A stretch of DNA of 7,970 nt from Candidatus Sulfotelmatobacter sp. (GCA_030049565.1 JASIKQ010000323.1:1-7970); one strand, 5' to 3'. Positions 1 through 6,362 are shown, numbered from the stretch's first letter. The notes: generated by a model not told the origin, from the sequence alone. Made by a program: numbers and translations.

Positions 1-546
1 CTGGCCGCGTTGCAGCAGCGCGTCAACCGACCCGAACGACTCGCGCACGATTTCCTGCACGCCCATGAAGCCGCGGCCAATGCGCTTTTCGGAAAGCTGG
101 AAAATCGCGGCTTCGGCGTCGCTGAGCACTTCTTCGGCCGGGTCGGATTGATCGGCGGCCCGTGCGATGGCGGTATTCGCCGCGTGAATCAGACCGCGCA
201 GCAGCGCCTTGTCGCGGACGATCTTGACATAGTGCTCGATGCTAGGTCGATCGGGCACGCCCTCGAGCAAACTTGACACATAGCCGACGTCGCCAATCGC
301 CTGTAAATCTTTGTGGCGATCGAGTTCGTCGATCAACGTGATCATGTCGATCGGCCGCGACGACTCCGCCAGGTCGACCATGCGGCCATAAATGCGGCGG
401 TGCGAGTCTAGGGAAAAATCTTCGACGCGCAGATGCTCGGCTGCCTGGTTGTAAGCAAAGTTGTCAAGCAGGATTGCGCCCAGAATCGAGCGCTCAGCTT
501 CGACGGCGGCGGGAAGAACACTGAGATTATGGTCGATAGTCGCCAT
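1..546 (-). CDS. dnaB: Replicative DNA helicase DnaB, N-terminal part (cut by window edge)
   Basis: The minus strand is open from an ATG at 546 to the window edge: 182 codons, no stop. The protein begins MATIDHNLSVLPAAVEAERS and continues ILGAILLDN, matching the start of the DnaB N-terminal helical domain (family pattern P..LEAEQ.VLG..L.D). Further family matches are RPIDMITLIDEL near residue 75, the YV..L..G.P segment near 100, and the HYVKIVRDKALLRGLI helix. Residues 1 to about 120 form the helical domain that organises the hexamer and, by family knowledge, contacts primase. The rest is the start of the linker. The RecA-like ATPase domain with its Walker motifs lies outside the window. DnaB unwinds DNA at the replication fork. 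No clear Shine-Dalgarno sequence precedes the ATG. A -10-like element about 35 bases upstream and a terminator at 781-821 suggest it is transcribed separately from rpoD. Confidence 0.95.
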   Translation of the reverse strand, partial: MATIDHNLSVLPAAVEAERSILGAILLDNFAYNQAAEHLRVEDFSLDSHRRIYGRMVDLAESSRPIDMITLIDELDRHKDLQAIGDVGYVSSLLEGVPDRPSIEHYVKIVRDKALLRGLIHAANTAIARAADQSDPAEEVLSDAEAAIFQLSEKRIGRGFMGVQEIVRESFGSVDALLQRGQ

Positions 547-580
547 GGCACGTACAACACTGTGGCGCAAACTTGGAATC

Positions 581-610
581 AGTATAAGCGAATATAAGGC
601 GAAACAGAAA
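581..610 (-). promoter_or_regulatory. Candidate promoter of dnaB
   Basis: Reading the minus strand, TATACT at 586-581 matches five of six positions of the -10 consensus and lies about 35 bases before the dnaB ATG, implying a short leader. A second -10-like hexamer, TATATT, is at 596-591. The -35 region (TTTCTG or TTCTGT at 610-604) is a poor match, so the -10 calls carry the assignment. The position, downstream of the terminator at 781-821 and just before dnaB, favours a real promoter. Confidence 0.4.
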
Positions 611-780
611 ATGAATTTGTGAACAAGCTGTGAAGTGCGGCGATATTCTGTGGAAGCTGCGAGAAAAGAGGAACGATATTTTTCCTGTTCAAGGATTGGA
701 GTGGATCTTCACGGATCGACGTCTCTTTCTTTAGTCCGCGAGATAGGTGCCAATCCGTGAATCAATTGATTAGAGGCGGG

Positions 781-821
781 AAAAACAAAATGCGGTCCGG
801 GCCAGCCACCCGGACCGCATT
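781..821 (-). terminator. Strong intrinsic terminator with no protein gene in front of it
   Basis: Positions 789-801 and 809-821 form a perfect 13-bp stem around a 7-nt loop. On the minus strand the stem is followed by TTGTTTTT (788-781), the T-rich tail of a Rho-independent terminator. On the plus strand there is no T-run after the stem, so the orientation is clear. The rpoD transcript already has its own terminator at 1301-1325, so this one should end a separate transcript starting between about 830 and 1300, or catch readthrough before dnaB. Confidence 0.85.
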
Positions 822-1062
822 GTTCGTGGATCTCACTTCTTGCCATCCCGCCGCCAGTAGCGGCGAGTCGATGGTCACTAGCCCGACAGCGCCCCCGAAG
901 GAGTGCACTTTGGCCAGTGCTGATTGCAAGCATGCGGTTCGGAGAATCTCATGGCTGCAACCATCGCGGTGCCGACGGCCAAGTACGCCCAAAGAGCGCA
1001 CCCTAGAGGAGGCCGCAATGCCCGGGCAACCGGTATGCGCTTGCGCGCGTTTCCAATTTCCC

Positions 1063-1090
1063 CCGGCAATTCACCCTCGAGAATTGCCGG
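1063..1090. repeat. Perfect inverted repeat, 10-bp arms
   Basis: CCGGCAATTC (1063-1072) and GAATTGCCGG (1081-1090) are perfect complements separated by 8 nt. Neither strand has a T-run after the stem, so it is not an ordinary intrinsic terminator. It lies within the rpoD-dnaB interval and may be the 5' hairpin of the candidate small RNA, or a protein-binding dyad. Confidence 0.6.
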
Positions 1091-1191
1091 CTGCCGCTGT
1101 CACCGCAATCATCGTTAGGCCAGTCGTGAAATTTGCCACGTATTCGCTGGACCCACTCTGCGGCAGAACGCTGCGGCCCGCAATAGAGAAA

Positions 1192-1242
1192 TAATCCACA
1201 ACTGTGCAGAAACTGTGGAGAGAGAAAGTTCGTTGTGGATGA
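1192..1242. promoter_or_regulatory. Pair of DnaA-box-like motifs
   Basis: TAATCCACA at 1192-1200 and TGTGGATGA at 1234-1242 (TCATCCACA on the other strand) each match eight of nine positions of the DnaA box TTATCCACA. They are inverted, about 33 bases apart, with a weaker CTGTGGAGA between them near 1214. The location, downstream of rpoD and some 650 bases upstream of dnaB, fits DnaA-linked regulation. Two near-matches in 50 bases could also be chance. I see no AT-rich unwinding element, dnaA or dnaN here, so I do not call an origin. Confidence 0.3.
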
Positions 1243-1300
1243 TTGAGGAAAAGAGCGGAGGAATATTCTTATGGCCGATCAATCGTCCGTTTGCCCATGC

Positions 1301-1325
1301 AAAAGCCCCGAGGATTACTCGGGGC
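1301..1325 (-). terminator. Intrinsic terminator of rpoD
   Basis: GCCCCGAG (1305-1312) and CTCGGGGC (1318-1325) form an 8-bp GC-rich stem with a 5-nt loop. On the minus strand it is followed by TTTT (1304-1301). It lies 72 bases past the rpoD stop codon, in the right orientation to end that transcript. Confidence 0.85.
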
Positions 1326-1397
1326 CTGCGATGGTACTGAACGACGCCTGTCAGCCCAATCGTAGCAATCAGGGCGCCTGTATCGAATTAGAGTCGA

Positions 1398-3089
1398 CTA
1401 GTCCCTCACCCCATCCATAAACGCCCGCAACTTCCGCGAGCGCGAGGGATGCCGCAATTTCCGCAGCGCCTTGGCCTCGATCTGCCGAATACGTTCGCGG
1501 GTTACTGCGAAGCTCTGCCCGACTTCTTCCAGAGTATGCTCGCTGCCGTCTTCCAGACCAAACCGCATCTTGATGACTTTTTCTTCGCGCGGGGTCAGCG
1601 TGCGCAGGACCTGTCCCGTCTGGTCCTTCAAGTTCACGTTGATCACCGCCTCTGCCGGCGAAACTACAGCGCGATCTTCGATGAAGTCACCCAGATGCGA
1701 ATCTTCTTCTTCGCCGATGGGCGTTTCCAAAGAAATCGGCTCCTGCGCGATCTTCAGCACCTTACGCACTTTCGCGACCGGAATATCCATGCGCTTCGCG
1801 ATCTCTTCCGACGTAGGTTCGCGCCCTAGTTCCTGCACAAGCTGGCGCGAGGTGCGGATCAGCTTGTTGATGGTCTCGATCATGTGTACGGGGATGCGGA
1901 TCGTGCGCGCTTGATCGGCGATTGCACGAGTAATCGCCTGCCGAATCCACCACGTCGCATACGTCGAGAATTTGTAGCCACGGCGGTATTCGAACTTGTC
2001 GACCGCTTTCATCAAGCCGATGTTGCCTTCCTGAATCAGATCGAGGAATTGTAAGCCGCGGTTGGTGTACTTCTTCGCGATAGAAACGACGAGGCGCAGG
2101 TTGGCTTCGATTAGCTCGCGCTTGGCCTGCTCAGCATCCATGTCGCCCTGCATGATCTCGCGCTGCGTGCGCTTGAGCTCCTGGAACAACACGCCGGCTT
2201 CGAGTTCGAGTTTTTCGATCTCGCTGCGCACGGCGCGAGCCTGGCGGCGATATTCTTTTTTCTGATCTTCGCTGCGCGTGGCGTCTGCCTTGCGCTCGAG
2301 ATTCTGCGACTGCCGGTCAAGCGAGCGCATGCTGTCCACGGTTTTATTGACGCGGTCGATCAGGCGCTTGCGTTCGCTGTTGGTGAAACCCAACATCCGT
2401 ACCGCGATCGAGACGCCCACGATGGAGCGGGCCAGATTGCGGCGGGCGCGGCGATGATCTTTGGGCCGCTTTTTCTGAGAAACGGCAACGTATTTTTCCT
2501 GCAAGACTCCGACCCTCTTGTACAGCTTGGCCATGTGGTCGATCTTGCCGGTAAATTCGTTCAGCCGGTTTTGCAGAATCTCGTCAGTGATCTCTTCCTC
2601 GTCGAAGGTGACAACCTCTTTGATGGATCGCACGCCTTTCTTGAGGTCTTCGCCCATGGCGAGAAGTTCGCGAATCACGATGGGCGAACGTGAGAGCGCC
2701 TTCAAAACCCGCAATTGGCCGCGCTCGATGCGCTTGGCAATCTCGACTTCGCCTTCGCGCGTGAGCAGGGGGACGGTTCCCATCTCGCGCAAATACATGC
2801 GGACGGGATCGTTGGTTTTCTCCATCGCGCCGGGAGTAAGGTCGAGTTCGACATCTTCTCCCTCTTCGAGGTCTTCGAATTTGCGGTCGAGCGTGGCGGA
2901 AGGCGGTTTGGGGCCTTCCAGCACGTCGATGCCTTGGGTGCCAATCGTAGTTAGCAGGTCGTCCAGGTCTTCAGGACTGTGCACATCGTGGGGGATGAGG
3001 TCATTGACCTGATCGTAGGTAAGAAATCCCTTCTCTTTCCCGGCGTCGACCAGCTTTTTTATGTCGTCAAATTTGTCTTCAAGTGCCAA
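1398..3089 (-). CDS. rpoD: RNA polymerase primary sigma factor (sigma-70, RpoD/SigA)
   Basis: This 563-residue protein is the housekeeping sigma factor, which directs RNA polymerase core to -10/-35 promoters. Region 1.1 is at about 1-80 ([17 protein letters not shown]). Region 1.2 is at 93-125 ([12 protein letters not shown]). A charged non-conserved insert spans about 126-320. Region 2 is at about 321-400 and includes [12 protein letters not shown], the [19 protein letters not shown] segment and the -10-recognition and melting helix with [15 protein letters not shown]. Region 3 is at about 401-485. Region 4 is at 493-556, with its helix-turn-helix around [23 protein letters not shown] reading the -35 element. 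Full region 1.1 and the long insert mark a group 1 sigma, not an alternative one. The start is TTG at 3089: GAGGA lies six bases upstream, a TGA stop is in frame at 3101-3099, and the next in-frame ATG is residue 89, inside the protein. It has its own promoter region and terminator. No dnaG, the common neighbour of rpoD elsewhere, is adjacent. Confidence 0.98.
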   Translation of the reverse strand: MALEDKFDDIKKLVDAGKEKGFLTYDQVNDLIPHDVHSPEDLDDLLTTIGTQGIDVLEGPKPPSATLDRKFEDLEEGEDVELDLTPGAMEKTNDPVRMYLREMGTVPLLTREGEVEIAKRIERGQLRVLKALSRSPIVIRELLAMGEDLKKGVRSIKEVVTFDEEEITDEILQNRLNEFTGKIDHMAKLYKRVGVLQEKYVAVSQKKRPKDHRRARRNLARSIVGVSIAVRMLGFTNSERKRLIDRVNKTVDSMRSLDRQSQNLERKADATRSEDQKKEYRRQARAVRSEIEKLELEAGVLFQELKRTQREIMQGDMDAEQAKRELIEANLRLVVSIAKKYTNRGLQFLDLIQEGNIGLMKAVDKFEYRRGYKFSTYATWWIRQAITRAIADQARTIRIPVHMIETINKLIRTSRQLVQELGREPTSEEIAKRMDIPVAKVRKVLKIAQEPISLETPIGEEEDSHLGDFIEDRAVVSPAEAVINVNLKDQTGQVLRTLTPREEKVIKMRFGLEDGSEHTLEEVGQSFAVTRERIRQIEAKALRKLRHPSRSRKLRAFMDGVRD

Positions 3090-3101
3090 AAGATATCCTC
3101 A
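3090..3101 (-). promoter_or_regulatory. Ribosome binding site that fixes the rpoD TTG start
   Basis: On the minus strand GAGGA (3100-3096) is followed by a 6-base spacer and TTG at 3089. The in-frame triplet 3101-3099 is TGA and overlaps the site, so translation in this frame cannot begin further upstream. The spacing is near optimal, which makes the rare TTG start credible. Confidence 0.8.
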
Positions 3102-3116
3102 AAAAAATTATTGTGT

Positions 3117-3136
3117 TCGCCCCGCGGACGGGGCGA
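3117..3136 (-). promoter_or_regulatory. Stem-loop in the rpoD leader
   Basis: Read on the minus strand, an 8-bp stem (TCGCCCCG with CGGGGCGA) closes on a TCCG tetraloop. It is followed by ACACAATAA and then seven T residues, ending two bases before the GAGGA ribosome binding site. The T-run is nine bases from the stem, too far for a textbook terminator. The element could be an attenuator, an RNA-stabilising 5' hairpin or a block to ribosome access. Confidence 0.45.
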
Positions 3137-3199
3137 CATGCATTCTGAATGGTGGGATCTGGGTTAGCGCGGAGTTGTGCCGCGAGCACAAACCTACAG

Positions 3200-3228
3200 A
3201 GTTTAGCACATAAGTGCTGCCGCGTCTA
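3200..3228 (-). promoter_or_regulatory. Candidate sigma-70 promoter of rpoD
   Basis: On the minus strand, TAGACG (3228-3223, four of six matches to TTGACA) is followed by exactly 17 bases and TAAACT (3205-3200, four of six matches to TATAAT). A TG one base upstream of the -10 hexamer makes it an extended -10 element. The predicted start near 3193 gives a leader of about 100 bases containing the hairpin at 3117-3136. Confidence 0.5.
3205..3218. promoter_or_regulatory. Dyad inside the rpoD promoter (possible operator)
   Basis: AGCAC-TTAT-GTGCT (read on the minus strand) is a perfect 5-bp inverted repeat with a 4-bp centre. It occupies the spacer of the proposed promoter and reaches the first base of the -10 hexamer, where a bound protein would compete with RNA polymerase. 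I cannot assign it to a regulator family. Confidence 0.3.
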
Positions 3229-3602
3229 TTACTTGCCCGCCAATCGTCTCGTCGAGAAGCGCTATCTGCCGCGTTCTTAATTACTTAGATGGGACTTGAG
3301 CCAGTTTTGTTTCAAGCACTTTGCGCTTTTGGAAGCTTTTTTTAGCCCGCTCTGCCCCAATCTCCTTTTTGACTTGAAAAAAAGGCGCCAACGATATGCC
3401 TGTTTCTTTCACTTTTCACAATGTGCAACGGCTTTCCTTCGGAGTGACCCTCAACGATCTGCACCGAGGATGGGCCCACCCAGGTCATGCAGTTCCGCGA
3501 TGTTGACGCGCGCCTACATGGCCGCAGTGAATGGAAAAGCTTGCGAGTATACGCGTCGCGTTACTCGTTGGGATTCGACGCTTCCGAATCCGAAGTCCCG
3601 TC
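3229..3602. other. Non-coding interval upstream of the rpoD promoter
   Basis: About 370 bases between the STAS gene stop and the rpoD promoter. I find no protein-like frame on either strand that is not an extension of a shadow of the STAS gene. It is richer in A/T homopolymer runs than its surroundings (T7 near 3338-3344, A7 at 3377-3383). A 7-bp inverted repeat near 3574-3594 (GGATTCG/CGAATCC on the minus strand) has no T tail. The only candidate element is the weak terminator at 3377-3405. Confidence 0.6.
3377..3405 (-). terminator. Weak candidate terminator after the STAS gene
   Basis: On the minus strand an imperfect stem (AAACAGGC with GCCTTTTT, one mismatch, about 11-nt loop) runs into a seven-T tract at 3383-3377. 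The stem has only three G-C pairs next to the loop, so it would be inefficient. It is the best candidate for ending the transcript carrying the STAS gene, about 200 bases past its stop. Confidence 0.25.
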
Positions 3603-3956
3603 TTACTTGGCAAAGAAGTAGTCGAACGACTTTACCGCCGTGAACTCGTCGTCTTTAATATCGAACACGGTGTAGAGCTTGGTGACGTTGAGAACATCAT
3701 GCACTTTCTTGGCGAGATTCAGAAGCTTAAGTTCGCCGCCCGCATTCCGAACTGTGGTGTAGCATCCGACTAACTCGCCCACTCCCGAAGAATCGATGTA
3801 ATCGACCTTGGCGAGATTAAGCACAATCTTCTTCTGGCCCGCGGCCACGAGCTGGCGGATGGTGTCGCGCAATTGTCCGAGCTCGTCGCCCAGAGTGATT
3901 CGTCCGTTAATGTCGACGATGGTGACGTGACTGACTTCGCGGGTTGTGATGGTCAT
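3603..3956 (-). CDS. STAS-domain anti-sigma factor antagonist (SpoIIAA/RsbV-like)
   Basis: The 117-residue product is a single STAS domain. Its start MTITTREVSHVTIVDINGRI gives the first strands, and VDYIDSSGVGELV (about 51-63) is the diagnostic loop. In SpoIIAA and RsbV a serine in the DSSG motif is phosphorylated by a partner anti-sigma kinase; the likely counterpart here is Ser57. The family role is partner switching: the unphosphorylated form binds the kinase and frees its sigma factor. No kinase, phosphatase or alternative sigma gene is in the window, so the partner is unknown. I chose the ATG at 3956. A longer frame opens at a TTG at 4031, but its 25 extra residues are low-complexity and lack a ribosome binding site, and 117 residues is the usual size. 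The gene follows the conserved hypothetical gene by 87 bases, so the two are probably co-transcribed. It could instead act in another STAS-based signalling pathway. Confidence 0.85.
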   Translation of the reverse strand: MTITTREVSHVTIVDINGRITLGDELGQLRDTIRQLVAAGQKKIVLNLAKVDYIDSSGVGELVGCYTTVRNAGGELKLLNLAKKVHDVLNVTKLYTVFDIKDDEFTAVKSFDYFFAK

Positions 3957-4043
3957 GAGACGAGGCTTTCCGGCTTCTGTTTCGGTTTCGGCCTTGGCGG
4001 GAATGGTAGAGTGACCGGCCTCGTAAGTCAATGGCCGATGACT

Positions 4044-4436
4044 CTAATAGTTAAGCGAGTTGATCGCCGCAGGCACGGCTGGGGCAGGCTGATAATCCCG
4101 GATTTCCTGGATTGGAGAGGTGATAATAGGCGTGTCGTATTGGGGATGATGAAATTCCAGATGCATGCCGCGCCCTACGAATTGCAGCTTGAGCATGGAC
4201 CCACCCCAGGTCGAGCCGGCAATCGCCACATGTACCGGGTCGGGACAAAATTCCGGATGCCCCGAGATCATAACGTCACTGCCGCCGAGCAACACGGCAG
4301 TGTAACAATGATGCATGGTCTGTATCCGCAGAACCGTGGCCGGTGGCAGATCGTGCAGAAAGACCCCGCCTTCAATTTCCGATTGAATAATCGCGCGGTT
4401 CACATTATCGGCCAGGTTGGGGTGCGGAGTGAACAT
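4044..4436 (-). CDS. Conserved hypothetical protein with a GSTxGGSxLK motif
   Basis: The predicted 130-residue product (from the ATG at 4436) has no signal peptide or membrane segment, so it is probably cytoplasmic. The core at about residues 28-115 alternates hydrophobic residues like a beta-rich domain: LPPATVLRIQT, then a VLLGGSDVMISG strand pair, then AGSTWGGSMLKLQFVGRGMHLEF, and ITSPIQEIRDY near the end. That order (short strand, a G-H-P or G-G-x-F-x-P turn, GST-x-GGS-x-LK, G-x-G-x-x-MEF, then TS-x-I-Q) recalls a widespread uncharacterised small bacterial protein family; this is from memory and unnamed. I do not know its function. The frame extends to a TTG at 4481, but the extra residues look unstructured. 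No clear ribosome binding site precedes either start, so the N-terminus is uncertain. It lies 87 bases before the STAS gene and 140 bases after the OmpA-family gene. Confidence 0.75.
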   Translation of the reverse strand: MFTPHPNLADNVNRAIIQSEIEGGVFLHDLPPATVLRIQTMHHCYTAVLLGGSDVMISGHPEFCPDPVHVAIAGSTWGGSMLKLQFVGRGMHLEFHHPQYDTPIITSPIQEIRDYQPAPAVPAAINSLNY

Positions 4437-4576
4437 AAGCCGGGTTCTGCATAGGGTAATGGGTTTCGATGCGCTCGGCAAGGGTTGTTTACGGGCGTAG
4501 GAAAAACCTTTGGCAGGGGACTTTTGGGCCTATGATTTTATGGCGATAGCTGCGGCCGACCCTTCAAGCCAGGGCC

Positions 4577-6262
4577 TTAGCGCTGTGCTCCGGATCCGGA
4601 CTGCGAAACAGTGTCATTCTGGCCGGTGCCAATGGCGTCGCCCGAGAGAATCAGCTCCACACGCCGGTTCTGCTGTCGTCCCTCCGAGGTATCATTCGAG
4701 GCGATCGGCTCGTTCTTGCCGTAGCCGTGGGCTTCCACGCTGGCCGAATTAATGCCCTGCTGGATGAAATAGTCCCGCACCGCCTCAGCCCGGCGCTCGG
4801 AGAGCTGCTGATTGTACTCGTCGCTGCCGATGCTGTCTGTATGACCTTCGATGGTGACATGCAGGCTGGGATACGCGAGCACGATTCCCGAAACTTTGGC
4901 CAGGCGCTCTCGCGCACCCGCCAGCAGCTCAAAGCTGCCGCTGCGGAAGAGAACGTCGGACATGTTGGCAACCAGTCCACGGGCTGAATCGCGGGTCGCT
5001 AAGATGCTGTTAAGTTGCTGCAACAGGCGCGCGCGCAGCTCCTGTTTTTCATACTCGGCTTGCTGCTTCTCTTTTTCTGCCTGCTGCCGCAGAAGCTCCG
5101 ATTGCTGCGCGGCCTGCTGAGCTTGTTCTTTCTCCCCGGCAAGCTTCTGCTGCTCTGCGATGGCCTCAGCCCTGGCCTGCTCCGCTTCCGCTTTTTGACG
5201 CGCCGCCTCGGCCGCGGCTTGCTCTGCTTCTTGCTTCATACGCAGGGCTTCGGTTCTGGCTTTCTCGGCTTCGAGGCGCGCTGCCTCGGCTTCGGCCCGC
5301 CGCTTGGCTTCGGCTTCGGCATCGGCGCGGGCCTTGGCTTCGCGAGCGGCGGCCGCGGCCTGGGCGTCGTCCTCGGCCTTTTGTTTGACGGCCATCAAGC
5401 GCGCTTCTTCAGCGGTTTCGGTGGCTTCTTTCGCAAGAGCTTCTACGGCGGTTTTGTTTTGCTTCTGGCGGTACGCGCTCTCCGCCTGCAACAATTGCTG
5501 GCCCGCTTTCGAAATAATGAATGCCGCGTATTTGTCGCCGGCGGCAATCCGGGCAATGCGCAGCGCGTTGCGAGCTTCGAAAAGTTCCAGCGGAGTCTTG
5601 CTGTCAATGCCGAAAATCGCATCCTGAATGTGGGTGTTGGTCGAGGAGTACGTCCCCCGGCTGACAAGGTCGTATTTGGCCTCGATATTTTCCGTGCCAG
5701 CCTCGGTGACCGGCGCGCTTTCCATCACCACCATGTTGCCCGGAGCGGTGACGGCAAAATATGGCTCAGCTGTCACAATCATGCCGAAGGTTTGCAGGTC
5801 GGTGGTGGCCTTGAGGTGGGCGTTGCCATGCTCCAGCATTACTTCTCCCAGATTCAACGGACGTCCCTGCGGCGATACCGCCCATAAAACGTAAGTCAGA
5901 TATTCGAGGCCGAACTTGGTGGCGTCTTCCAAGCCCTGAAACTTCACATCAATCTGGAAATTGATCTTTTTGCCTTCGACACGCGCCTCACCCGTGGCGC
6001 GCTCGAGCAGATCGGTTCCATGAAAATCGACCTTGGTCGATCCGCCTTGCAGCCGGTAGTGAACCGCCCTGGTGGTTCGCGAAACCGTAGGCGCCGGCGC
6101 GTTCACCGGAGCGGCTGAAGTTTGCGCCATCTGCGCTTGTGCGCCGGGTGCGGTTTGCGCCGCGGGTGATGCCGGCACAGTTTGGGCAAAAGTTGTTGCA
6201 GCGGCGAAGACGATGGCCAGAGATAGATTTTTCACGGACGTTCTCAGTCTGGGGGAGAACAT
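4577..6262 (-). CDS. OmpA-family envelope protein with DUF4398-like helices and long coiled coil
   Basis: The 561-residue protein is probably periplasmic or outer-membrane linked and anchors to peptidoglycan. Residues 1-27 look like a signal peptide (hydrophobic LSLAIVFAAATTFA, cleavage near A-Q). A Pro/Ala/Gln-rich linker follows to about 60. Residues 61-210 form a beta-rich domain I do not recognise. Residues about 222-300 (from FEARNALRIARIAAGDKYAA) resemble DUF4398. About 300-415 is an Ala/Glu/Lys/Arg coiled coil. Residues 425-540 are the OmpA C-terminal domain, with GHTDSIG at 473-479 and NQQLSERRAEAV. Asp476 and Arg491 are 15 apart, as are the diaminopimelate-binding Asp and Arg of OmpA. 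The last 20 residues are polar and disordered-looking. The ATG at 6262 lacks a strong ribosome binding site. A GTG at codon 10 would still give a signal peptide and cannot be excluded. The coil could span the periplasm between the beta domain and the cell wall; this is inference. Confidence 0.92.
   Translation of the reverse strand: MFSPRLRTSVKNLSLAIVFAAATTFAQTVPASPAAQTAPGAQAQMAQTSAAPVNAPAPTVSRTTRAVHYRLQGGSTKVDFHGTDLLERATGEARVEGKKINFQIDVKFQGLEDATKFGLEYLTYVLWAVSPQGRPLNLGEVMLEHGNAHLKATTDLQTFGMIVTAEPYFAVTAPGNMVVMESAPVTEAGTENIEAKYDLVSRGTYSSTNTHIQDAIFGIDSKTPLELFEARNALRIARIAAGDKYAAFIISKAGQQLLQAESAYRQKQNKTAVEALAKEATETAEEARLMAVKQKAEDDAQAAAAAREAKARADAEAEAKRRAEAEAARLEAEKARTEALRMKQEAEQAAAEAARQKAEAEQARAEAIAEQQKLAGEKEQAQQAAQQSELLRQQAEKEKQQAEYEKQELRARLLQQLNSILATRDSARGLVANMSDVLFRSGSFELLAGARERLAKVSGIVLAYPSLHVTIEGHTDSIGSDEYNQQLSERRAEAVRDYFIQQGINSASVEAHGYGKNEPIASNDTSEGRQQNRRVELILSGDAIGTGQNDTVSQSGSGAQR
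5018..5422 (-). repeat. Low-complexity coiled-coil coding segment
   Basis: The DNA encoding residues about 281-415 of the OmpA-family protein is internally repetitive, with recurring codons for Ala-Glu, Glu-Ala and Lys-Ala in short imperfect units (for example AEAEAKRRAEAEAARLEAEK). Units are not exact at the DNA level, so this reflects heptad-like protein constraint, with possible past slippage, not a clean tandem array. It produces long spurious open frames on the opposite strand. Confidence 0.7.
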
Positions 6263-6362
6263 CAGCAGATTAAGCCTGTTTAATTTTCATGGAAAGATCG
6301 GCGTCTTGAACAGGGATTGGAAGGACTAGGTAAGCTATGGAACTTTGGTCATCGTTTGGGAG

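Larger units (their letters stand above)
781..1090 (-). ncRNA. Candidate structured small RNA between rpoD and dnaB
   Basis: No convincing protein gene fits here, yet the interval ends in a strong minus-strand terminator. Upstream of it is a long imperfect hairpin (about 893-1000). On the minus strand, TTGGCC pairs with GGCCAA, extended outward by CGTAC/GTGC-type pairs past a bulge. Inside it, TTGCAGCCATG pairs with CATGCTTGCAA with one G-U and one C-C position. The wobble pairs are G-U on the minus strand but A-C mismatches on the plus strand, which favours minus-strand transcription. A second hairpin (843-874) has a CGCCGC/GCGGCG core and an outer CCATC/GATGG helix. On the minus strand a GCGC-GCAA-GCGC tetraloop hairpin near 1040 is also possible. 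I do not recognise it as RNase P RNA, tmRNA, SRP RNA or a tRNA. 6S RNA, also rod-like, is an untested alternative. The 5' end is arbitrary because I found no clear promoter. Confidence 0.35.

Noticed and set aside
1063..1090. The 10-bp inverted repeat as a third terminator
   Set aside because: No T-run follows the stem on either strand, so it is listed only as an inverted repeat.
757..1194. A 145-codon plus-strand open frame between dnaB and rpoD
   Set aside because: It reads straight through the 13-bp terminator stem and the long hairpin, has a composition unlike a folded protein and resembles no family I know. Minus-strand frames at 709-1001 fail for the same reason.
1192..1242. The DnaA-box-like cluster as the replication origin
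   Set aside because: Only two good near-matches, no AT-rich unwinding region and no dnaA, dnaN or gyrB nearby.
3873..4454. A 193-codon plus-strand frame across the STAS and hypothetical genes
   Set aside because: It runs antisense to two minus-strand genes. The STAS match is unequivocal, and the plus-strand product has no recognisable feature.
5018..5422. Repeated short DNA words suggesting a tandem array or CRISPR-like repeat
   Set aside because: The units are inexact, have no constant spacer, and are explained by the repetitive coiled-coil protein sequence.
5015..5887. A 290-codon plus-strand frame rich in Leu, Phe and Gly that looks membrane-like
   Set aside because: It is the antisense of the Ala/Glu/Gln-rich coiled coil of the OmpA-family gene; complementary codons for Glu, Gln and Lys read as Leu and Phe. 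The minus-strand gene has clear homology and a signal peptide.
6270..6290. A 7-codon mini frame (MKIKQA) just upstream of the OmpA-family start, as a possible leader peptide
   Set aside because: There is no ribosome binding site before it and no attenuator-like structure after it; a frame this short is expected by chance.
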